A DNA stretch of 64,000 nucleotides from Intestinimonas timonensis (GCF_900626145.1 NZ_LR130816.1:900078-964077), one strand, 5' to 3'. Counted from the stretch's first letter, positions 52,300 through 61,451 are shown. The notes: generated from the letters alone by a model not told the origin. A program made the numbers and translations.

Positions 52300-53042
52300 T
52301 TAAAGGAAACGGACCTGGTAGAGCCCGTTCCGCTCCCGCTCCACCGCCTTCCGGAGGACCTGCACGCTCTCGTCATCCATGCCGGCGGCGGCCTCCTCCT
52401 CCTGGAAGCGCAGGTTGAGCTCCGTCCAGGAGTGGAACTGATCCTGGATGGGCGTCATGAATCTGCCGTACCAGTCGTTGAGTTCCTCCCGCTTGAGCCA
52501 GCGGCACACGAAGAGCATCCCGGCGATGAGGACGCCCCAGCACAGGTCCCTGGCCTGACGGGAGGCCACCAGATGCTCCAGCGCGGCCAGGCCGCTCTCC
52601 CGGTCGGTGATATGGAAGTTCGTGGACAGGAAAGCCCGGTAACGCTTCCGGCGATGAGGCGCGGGACGTCCGCCGCCCACCAGGCCGGTGTCCTCCACTG
52701 TGTCGGGCAGGCTGGCGTGGAGCTCCAGCAGGGGCAGATACCCCGCCGCCGCGGCCCACTTCTCCCGGTCGCTGCGGCAGAGGAAGGGGTCCTTCTTTTT
52801 GAAAAAGGTGGGGGGGGGTACCAGCCCATGTACACAAAGGCAATGCCCAGCACGATGAAAATGGGCAGCCAGGCATAGAGGCTGATCATCCAGAGGTTCA
52901 GCAGGATGTCCACCAGGACGCTGTTGTCGGGGTCGGGGGAACTGTAGACGGCCAGCAGCAGCAGCCCGGCGGTGGCGATGGTGAGGAGAAAGGGGATCAA
53001 AAAGGCCATGAATGTCTTTTGGTCTACGCGGGCACGCACCAT
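52300..53042 (-). pseudogene. Membrane protein gene (DUF1266-like) interrupted by a frameshift in a 9-C tract
   Basis: Frame 1 starts at ATG 53042 (AAAAGGAG upstream) and encodes two membrane helices ending FVYMGWYPPP. At the C9 run (52810-52818 as G on plus) it goes out of frame. The other frame continues FFKKKDPFLCRSDREKWAAAAGYLPLLELHASLP and a soluble domain (NFHITDRESGLAALEHLVASRQARDLCWGV...SWTELN) that resembles DUF1266. Ten Cs (or seven) would restore one protein of about 247 residues. It could be phase-variable, a recent pseudogene or a base-call error. Confidence 0.75.
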
Positions 53043-53133
53043 ACAGGTGTCACTCCTTTTTGTAAAAAAATGTGTTTTCACTTGGGATGTGCCAAAAAGT
53101 AACAGATAGACTATTGCCATCCGCCATTGGTCT

Positions 53134-53162
53134 ATTTTAGTAACCTATGGGAAAAAGCGCAA
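53134..53162 (-). promoter_or_regulatory. Promoter of the DUF1266-like gene
   Basis: TTGCGC (53157-53162), 17 bp, TAAAAT (53134-53139) on the minus strand. Confidence 0.6.
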
Positions 53163-53220
53163 GCATTTTTTCAATCCATTTTCTTTGATGCAAATAATTG
53201 TAATATTATCTAAATTATAT

Positions 53221-53252
53221 AAAAATCTCCGGTCCCGAAAGGGGCCGGAGAT
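53221..53252 (-). terminator. Terminator of the gene at 53270
   Basis: Arms ATCTCCGG-CCC/GGG-CCGGAGAT, loop GAAA, T-run on minus. Confidence 0.82.
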
Positions 53253-53269
53253 AGGGAAGGGAGGTGTCT

Positions 53270-54136
53270 TCACGCCTCGCCGAAGTCGGCGTAGAGGGCG
53301 AAGTCACCCTCGCCCCAGCTGCTGCTGGACCCGTCGCCGTTCTGCTGACAGTCAGCCACCGGCTGGTCGCTGCGCAGGGGGACGCCCTCCCCGGTGGTGA
53401 CGGAGACCCAGAAGTCGTAGTCATATTCTTCTTCTGTATTCAGGTATTGGCTCAGGTCGGCCCGCCAGCTGCCGTCGGCCTGCGGGACGGCCTCCAGGGT
53501 GCCCACCAGGGAGCCCTCCACCACCTCCAGGATGGCGGCGCGGACCTCCACGGTGACGGTCTCCACCTCCAGAGCGCTGTTTTCCGGGGCGTTAAAGGTC
53601 AGGCTAAGCACGTCGGACGGCGTGCCGTCCTCCCACCGGCTGTCCCCCTTCAGGGTGAAGAGCTCATTTGTCCACAGGGTGGGGAGAATTTCCCGGCGGG
53701 TCTGGTCCCCGGCGGTGAGGCTCACCACCGGCTCCAAAGAGTCCCGCAGGGAGCAGGTGAGCACGCCGCTGAGCCGTCCGGTGCTGTCATCGGTGAGGAC
53801 GGCGGTCTCGCCCGTGCTCAGAGACACCTGAGCCGTCTCCCCGGCCCTCAGTTCCTTGGGCACCACTGTCACCGCCAGAGTTAAGGCGCCGTTTTCGTAC
53901 CCAAGTTCAGTCTCCACGGTGGAAAAGAGGCTGGCCTCGTCCTCCAGATCCCGCCGGAGGATGCCGATCTCGTCGGAGAGGTCGTACCTGGTGTCCACCA
54001 GCTGATTGCTCAGACTGCTCACCTGCTGAGAGAGCTGGTCCACCTTGTCCTGAATGGCGGCGTTCTGCCAGAAAAGCCCGCCCACCACGGCGACGGCGAC
54101 AACGGCGGAGAGGATGTGTCCGGTCTTTTTATCCAC
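53270..54136 (-). CDS. Membrane-anchored coiled-coil protein of unknown function
   Basis: 288 residues, GTG start 7 nt after AGGAGGTG. One N-terminal membrane helix (HILSAVVAVAVVGGLFW) is followed by a coiled coil (IQDKVDQLSQQVSSLSNQLVDTRYDLSDEIGILRRDLEDEAS). A beta-rich outer part follows in which two segments look alike (LTLAVTVVPKELRAGETAQVSL and VLSLTFNAPENSALEVETVTVEV). Not recognised. Probably an envelope protein. Confidence 0.75.
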   Translation of the reverse strand: MDKKTGHILSAVVAVAVVGGLFWQNAAIQDKVDQLSQQVSSLSNQLVDTRYDLSDEIGILRRDLEDEASLFSTVETELGYENGALTLAVTVVPKELRAGETAQVSLSTGETAVLTDDSTGRLSGVLTCSLRDSLEPVVSLTAGDQTRREILPTLWTNELFTLKGDSRWEDGTPSDVLSLTFNAPENSALEVETVTVEVRAAILEVVEGSLVGTLEAVPQADGSWRADLSQYLNTEEEYDYDFWVSVTTGEGVPLRSDQPVADCQQNGDGSSSSWGEGDFALYADFGEA

Positions 54137-54156
54137 AAAAACACCTCCTGATGTGG

Positions 54157-54194
54157 AAAACGCCCGCCTTTTCCGTGGACGGGAAAGGCGGGCG
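54157..54194 (-). terminator. Terminator of mgsA
   Basis: Arms CGCCCGCCTTTTCC/GGGAAAGGCGGGCG (one G-T or mismatch) with TTTT on the minus strand. Confidence 0.8.
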
Positions 54195-54211
54195 CACTGG
54201 TAGTAGGAAAA

Positions 54212-54628
54212 TCAGACGGTGAAGGGAGCGGTCTTGGGGCTGACGATGTCGCGCCAGTCCAGGTCGCCCCGCTCCAGGCCGTGGATGAGCATCTCGGCGG
54301 TGCCCACATTGGTGGCGTAGGGGATGTTGTACTGATCGCACAGGCGGGTGATGTAGTCCATATCGGCGTCCAGATCGTGGGTCTGGGGGTCGTTGAAGAA
54401 GAGGACCATGTCGATCTCGTTGTAGGCGATGCGGGCGCCGATCTGCTGGCTGCCGCCGTGCTCGTGGGACAGGAAGAGGTTCACCGGCAGACCGGTGGCC
54501 TCAGCCACCATCTTGCCCGTGGTGTTGGTGGCGCAGACGGTGTGCTTGGAGAGGATGCCGCAGTAAGCAATGCAGAACTGCACCATCAATTCCTTTCTCC
54601 TGTCGTGACTCATCAGTGCAATGTTCAT
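54212..54628 (-). CDS. mgsA: Methylglyoxal synthase
   Basis: 138 residues: MNIALMSHDRRKELMVQFCIAY, then TNTTGKMV and the active-site stretch SHEHGGSQQIGARIAYNEIDMVLFFNDP. It converts dihydroxyacetone phosphate to methylglyoxal and phosphate, a bypass under phosphate limitation. Follows minD after 55 bp, as mgsA does in some Clostridia. Confidence 0.95.
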   Translation of the reverse strand: MNIALMSHDRRKELMVQFCIAYCGILSKHTVCATNTTGKMVAEATGLPVNLFLSHEHGGSQQIGARIAYNEIDMVLFFNDPQTHDLDADMDYITRLCDQYNIPYATNVGTAEMLIHGLERGDLDWRDIVSPKTAPFTV

Positions 54629-54683
54629 TCCTTACTCAGTCCTCTCTTTCCTCAAAAACGGTTTTTGAAAGCGGCAGCGCGCT

Positions 54684-55424
54684 TCAGCGGATCTTCATGA
54701 GGGGGACCCGCTGCCCCATCAGACGTTTGGCAATGTTCAGGTAGGCCAGGGCGGCCCCCTTGCGGCTGAACAGAATGAGCGGCTCCCCGGTGTTGGCGGC
54801 CAGGATGACCTGGCTGTCCTCGGGCACCACCCCCAACAGGGGAAGACCGGCGGCGTCCATGGCGTCGTCGATGGTGGTGCGGAGACGCCGGAGCAGCTTG
54901 GGCTGGATGCGGTTCATCACCAGATGGATGATGTCCAGCCGCCGTCCCAGCTCCACCACAGTGCGCTGGGCGTCCCGGAGGGCGGAGGAGTCGTTGGTGG
55001 AGACCACCACCGCACGGTCGGCGCCGCACACCGCCAGACGAAAGCCGCTGCCCAGTCCGGCGGGGGAGTCGATGAGAATGTAGTCGAATTGTGCCCGTGC
55101 CGTCTCCAGCATGGCCTTCATTTTCTCCTCGTCCATGGAGGAGGGGGTGGGACGTACCGGCGCCGTGAGCAAGTAGAGGCCCCGGATCACCGGGTGCTCC
55201 ACGGCGGCCCGCTCCAGGGAGCAGCGGCCCTCCACCACGTCGGTGAAGTCCATCAGCGCCCGGTCGGTCATGCCCAGGGAGATGTCCAGGTTGCGCAGGC
55301 CGATGTCCAGATCGATGCACAGCACCTTCTGCCCCAGGGCGGCCAGGCAGGAGGCCACGCCGCTGGTGAGGGAGGTCTTCCCGGTGCCGCCCTTTCCGGA
55401 CGTGACCACGATGACGGTTCCCAT
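54684..55424 (-). CDS. minD: MinD-like ParA-family ATPase
   Basis: 246 residues. Deviant Walker A GKGGTGKTS, switch I DLDIGLRNLD, Walker B DYILIDSPAGLGSG. The tail is GQRVPLMKIR, which lacks a strong amphipathic membrane-targeting helix, so the protein could be MinD or a flagellar/other MinD relative. No minC or minE adjoins. Its promoter is clear. Confidence 0.82.
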   Translation of the reverse strand: MGTVIVVTSGKGGTGKTSLTSGVASCLAALGQKVLCIDLDIGLRNLDISLGMTDRALMDFTDVVEGRCSLERAAVEHPVIRGLYLLTAPVRPTPSSMDEEKMKAMLETARAQFDYILIDSPAGLGSGFRLAVCGADRAVVVSTNDSSALRDAQRTVVELGRRLDIIHLVMNRIQPKLLRRLRTTIDDAMDAAGLPLLGVVPEDSQVILAANTGEPLILFSRKGAALAYLNIAKRLMGQRVPLMKIR

Positions 55425-55489
55425 AGCAGACCTCCTACCCCCAGCCGGGGGAAACGACGTTGGGCCAAAAACCTGGACCCACGCATCTC

Positions 55490-55518
55490 ATTATATCATC
55501 GCTTCTGCCAGAGTGCAA
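55490..55518 (-). promoter_or_regulatory. minD promoter
   Basis: TTGCAC (55513-55518), 17 bp, TATAAT (55490-55495) on the minus strand. Confidence 0.8.
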
Positions 55519-55572
55519 AGCCTATTTGGCACAAACCCATAAAATATTTTGATGGGAAGGGACGGGGAGTGC

Positions 55573-56280
55573 TCAGAGGGGGGCCTTCTGCATCTTGGCC
55601 CAGCGGCGGGGATAGCCCTTGGGGGTGGGGGAGACCTTCTCCACCAGCACCACCCGGCGGTCCACGTCGGTGCCGGGGATGTGGTAGCGGAAGGCGGGCA
55701 GGAGCCGCCCGCCCAGCACCGACACCGCCCGTCCGGCTTGGGAGACCTCCTCCTCGCAGTCCAGGGCCTTCATGGCCAGGAACCGGCCGCCGGGCTTTAC
55801 GTAGGGCAGACACAGCTCGCACAGCACCCGCAGGTCGGCCACCGCCCGGGCGGTGGCGAAGTCAAACTGATCCCGGAACCCGGCGTCCAGGGAGAGCTCC
55901 TCACCACGGGCGTGACAGATGGTCACGCCGGTGAGCCCCAGGTCGGCGCACACCGAGCTCAGCCAGTCCAGCCGCTTGCCCAGGCTGTCCACCAGGGTGA
56001 GCTCCAGGTCGGGCACCAGGATCTTGAGCACCATGCCGGGGAACCCGGCGCCGGTGCCCACGTCGATGAGGCGCTTGCCCGCCAGGTCGGCGCACAGAGC
56101 CACCCCGGCGGAGTCGAGAAAGTGGAGGTCGGCCACTTGGTCGGGGTCGGTGATGGCGGTGAGGTTCATCACCTTGTTCTGCTCCAGCAGCAGCTGGGCG
56201 TACCGCACCAGCCGGTCCACCGCCCCGGCGGGGGGCTCCAGTCCCAGGGCGGCCAGGCCCTGTTCCAACCGTTCCTTCAT
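55573..56280 (-). CDS. rsmG: 16S rRNA (guanine-N7)-methyltransferase RsmG
   Basis: 235 residues. KVMNLTAITDPDQVADLHFLDSAG and the SAM site LIDVGTGAGFPGMVLKI are RsmG signatures; it also has ATARAVADLRVLCELCLPYVKPGG. It methylates G527 of 16S rRNA; loss gives low-level streptomycin resistance. Start at 56280 behind GGAGG; the longer frame to 56367 is in the upstream gene. Confidence 0.96.
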   Translation of the reverse strand: MKERLEQGLAALGLEPPAGAVDRLVRYAQLLLEQNKVMNLTAITDPDQVADLHFLDSAGVALCADLAGKRLIDVGTGAGFPGMVLKILVPDLELTLVDSLGKRLDWLSSVCADLGLTGVTICHARGEELSLDAGFRDQFDFATARAVADLRVLCELCLPYVKPGGRFLAMKALDCEEEVSQAGRAVSVLGGRLLPAFRYHIPGTDVDRRVVLVEKVSPTPKGYPRRWAKMQKAPL

Positions 56281-56281
56281 G

Positions 56282-56626
56282 TTAACCTCCAAAGTTCCGC
56301 AGCAGGGAGGGGATCCCCACGTACAGATTGATGAGCAGCAGAGCCACACAGGCGGCGGTGAGGGCAACGCAGGCCGCCAGTCCGCCCCGTGCCCTGCCGC
56401 TGCGGTAGCGGAGCACCGTGGTGACGGCCAGACCCGCCAGGGCGGGGCAGAGCATCAGGGGCCCCAGGCCGATGAGCACCCGGGCGGTGGCCAGGTAGTA
56501 GGTAAAGAGCACCGTGCAGATGACCACGTACACGATGGCCACCCAGGCCCAGGTCCGCTTGATGGGGGAGGCGGGGACGTAGGGCTCCTGCGGCTCCTCC
56601 GGGGGCAGGTCCTTGCGGTCGTCCAT
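56282..56626 (-). CDS. Small three-helix membrane protein
   Basis: 114 residues: an acidic Pro-rich start (MDDRKDLPPEEPQEPYVP) and three hydrophobic helices (WAWVAIVYVVICTVLFTYYLA, VLIGLGPLMLCPALAGLAVTTVL, GLAACVALTAACVALLLINLYVG). Not recognised. Two bases separate it from mscL and one from rsmG, so it is in an mscL-X-rsmG operon. Confidence 0.78.
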   Translation of the reverse strand: MDDRKDLPPEEPQEPYVPASPIKRTWAWVAIVYVVICTVLFTYYLATARVLIGLGPLMLCPALAGLAVTTVLRYRSGRARGGLAACVALTAACVALLLINLYVGIPSLLRNFGG

Positions 56627-56628
56627 GC

Positions 56629-57051
56629 TCAGTTCTCCTCCTTCTGTGCCTTGAGCAGATCACGGATCTCAGTGAGCAGCTTTTCCTCGTTGGAGGGTGC
56701 GGGGGGCGCCGCCGGAGACTCCTCCTTCTTCCGGTAGAGGCGGTTCATGGCCTTGACCAGGCAGAAGATCACGAAGGCCATGATGAGGAAGTTGAGCACG
56801 GCGTTGATGAAGCTGCCCAGCAGGATCTCTCCGCCGCCGGGGACGGAGATGCTCAGGCCGGTGAGGGCGTCATTTCCACCGGCGAAGATCCCCAGGATGG
56901 GGTTGAGGATGTCGTTTACCAGGGAGTCGGTGATGCCTTTGAAGGCGCCGCCGATGATGACGCCTACGGCCAGGTCCATCACGTTGCCCCGGGCAATGAA
57001 TTTCCGGAACTCGGCCAGAAAGCCGCCGGTTTTTTCTTTGATGTGCTTCAA
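56629..57051 (-). CDS. mscL: Large-conductance mechanosensitive channel MscL
   Basis: 140 residues: [40 protein letters not shown] is the gating helix, then [32 protein letters not shown] and a C-terminal helical bundle ([15 protein letters not shown]). It relieves osmotic pressure as a pentamer. Confidence 0.96.
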   Translation of the reverse strand: MKHIKEKTGGFLAEFRKFIARGNVMDLAVGVIIGGAFKGITDSLVNDILNPILGIFAGGNDALTGLSISVPGGGEILLGSFINAVLNFLIMAFVIFCLVKAMNRLYRKKEESPAAPPAPSNEEKLLTEIRDLLKAQKEEN

Positions 57052-57083
57052 AATGGGTCCTCCAGGTGATGATTATGGGAAAA

Positions 57084-58031
57084 TCAGGTGGTTTTTGCGG
57101 TGGGGATGGTCACCCGCAGGCTGGGATCGGCCACCCGGGCCAGTACGGTGGCCAGCTCCGCCCGGCTCAGGGTGCGCTCGGGGGCGAAGGCGCCGGTGCT
57201 GTCCACGCCGGTGAGGATACCCGCCCGATAGAGGGCCAGCACCTCCGGGTCGCTGGAGTCGGGCAGGATGTCCACCGTGTTGAGGGGGGTGAGGGCCGAC
57301 TGGGGCAGGGCGGAGCACAGCCATTCGGCCAGATCCTGGCGGGCGGCGGGCTCCTCAAAGGAGGCCTCCATAGGCTGGCCGTCCACCATGCCGTGCTCCC
57401 GGGCGTACCACAGGGCGTCCCGGTACCACAGCCCTGAGGCGGGGGCGGGGAGGAAGGCGGAGAGCTCCCGGTTGAAGGCGGCGTAGTCGCTGCCGGGGTC
57501 GGCCACGAACTCCATGCGGGTGGGGCTGTCCTCCGCCGGAGCCAGGCCGCCGGTGAGCACGCTCACACCGTTGAGGGTAAGCACGGCGTCCGCCGGTCCG
57601 CCGGCGGGGGTGAGGGCGGCCCGCTCCTCGGCGGTGACGGTGAGATGCAGGTGGAGCCGCCGGGGACTCTCCTGGTCGTAGCGGTAGGTGAGGCCGCGGT
57701 CCAGATCGCAGGTGTTGAAGGTAAGCAGAGTGGCCCCGGATGGGGTGGACAGGGCGCCGGTGCCCCAGTTGTCGGGGGCGGCGGGCGGGTCCCCGGTGCC
57801 GCCGTGGGCCTGGTAGTGGAGCCGGACGGCCACCGTCATTACCTCGGCCAGGGTCACGGCGTTGTCGGGGGAGAAGGTGTCCTCCCCGGTGCCCTTGAGC
57901 AGGCCGCGGTCCACGCAGAGCTGGGCGGCGTCGGCATACCAGGCGTTCTCCGGCACGTCGGAGAAGGCGCCGGCAGGGAGGGCCAGCAGGGCGGTGAGGG
58001 CCAGGGACAGGGGCAAGAGACGGGTTTTCAT
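57084..58031 (-). CDS. Secreted SLH-domain protein
   Basis: 315 residues. Signal peptide MKTRLLPLSLALTALLALPAGAFS. The first SLH motif is FSDVPENAWYADAAQLCVDRGLLKGTGEDTFSPDNAVTLAEVMTVAVRL, with a further SLH-like end LALYRAGILTGVDSTGAFAPERTLSRAELATVLARV. A central domain is unassigned. SLH domains bind pyruvylated wall polymers, so this is a wall-attached protein. Only two clear SLH copies rather than the usual three. Confidence 0.85.
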   Translation of the reverse strand: MKTRLLPLSLALTALLALPAGAFSDVPENAWYADAAQLCVDRGLLKGTGEDTFSPDNAVTLAEVMTVAVRLHYQAHGGTGDPPAAPDNWGTGALSTPSGATLLTFNTCDLDRGLTYRYDQESPRRLHLHLTVTAEERAALTPAGGPADAVLTLNGVSVLTGGLAPAEDSPTRMEFVADPGSDYAAFNRELSAFLPAPASGLWYRDALWYAREHGMVDGQPMEASFEEPAARQDLAEWLCSALPQSALTPLNTVDILPDSSDPEVLALYRAGILTGVDSTGAFAPERTLSRAELATVLARVADPSLRVTIPTAKTT

Positions 58032-58070
58032 GGTGTTTCCTCTCTTTTCATGTGCGGGCGGGGGAGGTGG

Positions 58071-58289
58071 TCATGGCTGAATGGACCAGCCCACATCCCC
58101 ATGAAACAGGTTTTGCAGGTACTGCTGAAGCTCTGTGTCCGCCGGGTCATCCAGGCCGTAGCGCTGATTGAGGGCCCGGATGGTCCGCTCCTCCGATGTG
58201 GAGGTGAGCCAGGGGGCGGCGGAGAGCATGGCTGTGCTCACCGCCGCGGTGAGCGCCAGAGCCAGCAGGGCGGCGACGGGCCGTCTCAT
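58071..58289 (-). CDS. Small membrane or secreted protein, serS-coupled
   Basis: 72 residues, MRRPVAALLALALTAAVSTAMLSAAPW then TSTSEERTIRALNQRYGLDDPADTELQQYLQNLFHGDV. The N-terminus is a signal anchor. Its ATG overlaps the serS stop as ATGA. No family recognised. Confidence 0.65.
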   Translation of the reverse strand: MRRPVAALLALALTAAVSTAMLSAAPWLTSTSEERTIRALNQRYGLDDPADTELQQYLQNLFHGDVGWSIQP

Positions 58290-59587
58290 TTCTTGGGCAC
58301 CAGGACTTCCTTGCCGCCCATGTAGGGCTGAAGCACGGCGGGGATCTTCACGGTGCCGTCGGCCTGGAGGTTGTTCTCCAGGAAGGCGATGAGCATACGG
58401 GGGGGCGCCACCACGGTGTTGTTGAGGGTGTGGGGCAGGTAGGTGCCCTTCTCGCCCTTGACGCGCATCTTCAGGCGGCGGGCCTGGGCGTCGCCCAGGT
58501 TGGAGCAGGAGCACACCTCAAAGTACTTCTGCTGGCGGGGAGACCAGGCCTCGATGTCACAGGACTTGACCTTCAGGTCGGCCAGGTCGCCGGAGCAGCA
58601 TTCCAACTGGCGGACGGGGATGTCCATGGAGCGGAAGAGCTCCACGGAGTAGCGCCACATCTGCTCGTACCACTTCATGGAGTCCTCGGGCTTGCAGACC
58701 ACCACCATCTCCTGCTTTTCGAACTGGTGGATGCGGTAGACGCCGCGCTCCTCGATGCCGTGGGCGCCCTTCTCCTTGCGGAAGCAGGGGGAGTAGGAGG
58801 TGAGGGTCTGGGGCAGGGACTCCTCGGGGATGATCTGGTCGATGAACTTGCCGATCATGGAGTGCTCGGAGGTGCCGATGAGGTAGAGGTCCTCGCCCTC
58901 AATCTTGTACATCATGGCGTCCATCTCGGTCTGGCTCATAACGCCCTCCACCACGTTGCCGTGGATCATGAAGGGGGGCACGCAGAAGGTGAAGCCCTTG
59001 TTGATCATAAAGTCACGGGCGTAGGCCAGCACGGCCTCGTGGAGCCGGGCGATGTCGCCCATCAGATAGTAGAAGCCGTTGCCGGACACGCGGCCGGCGG
59101 CGTCCATGTCGATGCCGTTGAAGGACTCCATGATCTGGGTGTGGTAGGGGATCTCGAAGTCGGGCACCACGGGCTCACCGAAGCGCTGGACCTCCACGTT
59201 GCAGGAGTCGTCGGGGCCGATGGGCACGGAGGGGTCGATGATGTTGGGGATCTGGAGCATGATGTGGCGGATCTGCTCGGCCAGCTCGGTCTCGCGGCCC
59301 TCCAGGTAGGCCAGACGGTCGGCGTCGGCCTTGACCTCAGCCTTGAGCTGCTCGGCCTCGGCCAGCTTGGAGGGGTCCTTCTTGGACTGACCCATGAGCA
59401 CGCCCACCTGCTTGCTCTTGGCGTTGCGGGCGGTGCGCAGGTCCTGGGCCTCCTGGATGGTCTGACGGTTCTCGGCGTCCAGCTCCAGCACCTGGTCCAC
59501 CAGGGGCAGCTTGGCGTCCTGGAACTTCTTCTTGATGTTTTCCTTTACGGCCTCGGGGTTCTCCCGGATAAACTTAATGTCCAGCAT
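58286..59587 (-). CDS. serS: Serine--tRNA ligase
   Basis: 433 residues. The N-terminal antiparallel coiled coil (LVDQVLELDAENRQTIQEAQDLRTARNAKSK) binds the long arm of tRNA-Ser. Class II motif 2 is FRKEKGAHGIEERGVYRIHQFEKQEM and motif 3 is LNNTVVAPPRMLIAFLENN. ATG 59587 follows AAAGG. Confidence 0.97.
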   Translation of the reverse strand: MLDIKFIRENPEAVKENIKKKFQDAKLPLVDQVLELDAENRQTIQEAQDLRTARNAKSKQVGVLMGQSKKDPSKLAEAEQLKAEVKADADRLAYLEGRETELAEQIRHIMLQIPNIIDPSVPIGPDDSCNVEVQRFGEPVVPDFEIPYHTQIMESFNGIDMDAAGRVSGNGFYYLMGDIARLHEAVLAYARDFMINKGFTFCVPPFMIHGNVVEGVMSQTEMDAMMYKIEGEDLYLIGTSEHSMIGKFIDQIIPEESLPQTLTSYSPCFRKEKGAHGIEERGVYRIHQFEKQEMVVVCKPEDSMKWYEQMWRYSVELFRSMDIPVRQLECCSGDLADLKVKSCDIEAWSPRQQKYFEVCSCSNLGDAQARRLKMRVKGEKGTYLPHTLNNTVVAPPRMLIAFLENNLQADGTVKIPAVLQPYMGGKEVLVPKK

Positions 59588-59763
59588 GGCTGTTCAACCT
59601 TTCTTTTATATTGGTGGTATCGTATCGTTTTTTTGCAGTGGATTTCGGGGTCCCCGCAGGGACATAAGCGAAGCGGTCCCTGTGGGGGGAGGAGGAAGAA
59701 GGAAACGGAATGGATGTCCGGCAGGTCGTGCCGGACGGAATGAAGTGTACTTTCTTCCGACGA

Positions 59764-59779
59764 TGTTTCACGTGAAACT
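59764..59779. other. parS site (one mismatch)
   Basis: TGTTTCACGTGAAACT differs from the consensus TGTTTCACGTGAAACA at the last base. It is embedded in a longer palindrome with CCGACGA/TCGTCGG arms, at the edge of an R5 element between serS and the parB cluster. Confidence 0.85.
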
Positions 59780-59890
59780 TCGTCGGGGCAAGCTGCGTAT
59801 CCCTCGCTTCCGTGTGTACACGAAAGCTCGCTCACTCCGCTGCCCCTCCTCTCCCCACGCGACCCGCTTTGCTGGGCTCGCGCGGGGGCC
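59780..59890 (+). repeat. R5 two-hairpin element, copy 5
   Basis: A 5' hairpin CGTGT-GT-ACACG, linker GCTCACTCCGCTGCCCCTCC and a 3' hairpin at 59853-59887. The 3' hairpin has outer arms CCCCACGCGA/TCGCGCGGGG (one A-C mismatch) and inner CCCGC-TTT-GC-T-GGG. Confidence 0.7.
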
Positions 59891-59939
59891 CCATATTGAG
59901 CGGAGTCCGCTGCGTTGGGTGCGCGGTACTGGCCTTTCC

Positions 59940-60515
59940 TCACATCACCGCGTCATAGATCTCCTGATAGCGGTCGGCAGGGGAGAAGCGGTCGGTGTCG
60001 GTGGTGGTCTCGGTGGGGAGGTATTCCTTCAGAGCGCTGCCCTGGGTGGTGTCCTCCATCTGGGCGATGAGGGTCCGGCACAGAGAGTACCGGCCACGGA
60101 CATAGGCCTCGTCGATCTGCCAGAAGAGGTCCATGGCCTGGATGAGCTTTTCTTCCCGGACGGTCAGGTCATCCAGGGTGTCCTGCATCCCTTCCAGCTC
60201 CCGCTGAGTCTCCTCCAGCTGCTCCTCCAGGTCGGCCACCTGCTGCTTGAGGGTCTCGTTTTCCTCCTGGATGTCCTCCACCGACTGCATGGCGGACACC
60301 GACTGTCCCCGCAGGCCCTCAATGGTGGCGTCGCTGGTGCGGCGCTGCATGAAATAGCTCAGGGCCATGAGGAGGAAGGCGGCGGCAAAGAGGATCACCA
60401 GGTAGATGAGCACCGACTGCTGCTTGTTGCGGGGCGGCTTTTCGTGCTCCGCGTCGTGTTGGAGGGGAATGTTATCCTCCTCCTGAGAATGGTTTTGCTC
60501 CGGGGTTTGGCTCAC
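59940..60515 (-). CDS. Single-helix membrane protein with coiled coil, parB-coupled
   Basis: 191 residues: an acidic cytoplasmic start, one membrane helix (VLIYLVILFAAAFLLMALSYFM), then a long coiled coil (MQSVEDIQEENETLKQQVADLEEQLEETQRELEGMQDTLDDL) and a helical tail. Start GTG 60515 overlapping the parB stop as GTGA. Not recognised. Coupling to parB suggests a link between segregation and the envelope, but that is inference. Confidence 0.75.
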   Translation of the reverse strand: MSQTPEQNHSQEEDNIPLQHDAEHEKPPRNKQQSVLIYLVILFAAAFLLMALSYFMQRRTSDATIEGLRGQSVSAMQSVEDIQEENETLKQQVADLEEQLEETQRELEGMQDTLDDLTVREEKLIQAMDLFWQIDEAYVRGRYSLCRTLIAQMEDTTQGSALKEYLPTETTTDTDRFSPADRYQEIYDAVM

Positions 60516-61411
60516 AGGCCGGAACCTCCTTTCACGGACTGTTCCAGCTTGTCCAGCAGCTCGGTCAGGTCCTCGTCGTTGTAGAATTCAAACTCCACCT
60601 TGCCCTTTTTGGGGCCCTTGGTGATGGAGACCTTCCGGCCCCAGCGCTGGGACAGCTCCTTGGCGGCGGCGTCCCGGTAGAGCTTCATGGGGTCGGCGGC
60701 CTTGGCGGCGGTCTCCTCGGCGTCGGAGCCGGCCTGGGCCAGGCGCTTGGCCATGGCCTCGGTCTGCCGGACGGACAGCCCCTCCTGGACCACCTTCTGG
60801 GCCAGCTTCTTCTGCAAGGTGCTGTCGGGTACCGTCAGCAGGGCCCGGCCGTGACCGGCGGAGAGCTTGCCCTCCTCCAGCAGGGCCCGGATGGCGTCGG
60901 GCAGGGCCAGCAGCCGCAGGGCGTTGGCCACGGCGGGACGGGACTTGCCCACCTGCTGGGCGGCCTCCTCCTGGGTGAGGCCGTACTCCTGGACCAGGGC
61001 CTGGTAGCCCAGGGCCTCTTCCATGGGGTTCAGGTCCTCCCGCTGGAGGTTTTCAATCAGGCCCAGCTCCATGACCTTCCGGTCGTCGGCCTCGATGATG
61101 ACGGCGGGCACCTCTGAGAGGCCCGCCAGCTTGGCCGCCCGCCAGCGGCGCTCTCCGGCGATGATCTGGTAGTAGCCGGAGCCCAGCCGCCGGACGGTGA
61201 GGGGCTGGATGATGCCGTGGGTGCGGATGGACTCGGCCAGGTCGGCCAGCGTCTCCGGGTCAAAGCGTTTCCGGGGCTGCTTCAGACCCGGTTCCACCTG
61301 GGCGATGGGGAGGGAGACGGAGCCGCCTTCCTGGTTCTGAAGGGCGGCATCCCCCAGCAGGGCGCCCAGGCCCTTGCCCAGACCCTTGCCCAGGCCGCGT
61401 TCTGATGCCAT
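60512..61411 (-). CDS. parB: Chromosome partition protein ParB (Spo0J)
   Basis: 299 residues. The N-terminal CTPase fold has ESIRTHGIIQPLTVRRLGSGYYQIIAGERRWRAAKLAG (GERR motif). The central HTH (EEALGYQALVQEYGLTQEEAAQQVGKSRPAVANALRLLALPD) binds parS and the C-terminal dimer domain ends the protein. It spreads from parS and loads condensin. Confidence 0.96.
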   Translation of the reverse strand: MASERGLGKGLGKGLGALLGDAALQNQEGGSVSLPIAQVEPGLKQPRKRFDPETLADLAESIRTHGIIQPLTVRRLGSGYYQIIAGERRWRAAKLAGLSEVPAVIIEADDRKVMELGLIENLQREDLNPMEEALGYQALVQEYGLTQEEAAQQVGKSRPAVANALRLLALPDAIRALLEEGKLSAGHGRALLTVPDSTLQKKLAQKVVQEGLSVRQTEAMAKRLAQAGSDAEETAAKAADPMKLYRDAAAKELSQRWGRKVSITKGPKKGKVEFEFYNDEDLTELLDKLEQSVKGGSGL

Positions 61412-61451
61412 AGGATCACTCCTTTATGCTGATATTACGAAGGGGACAGGC

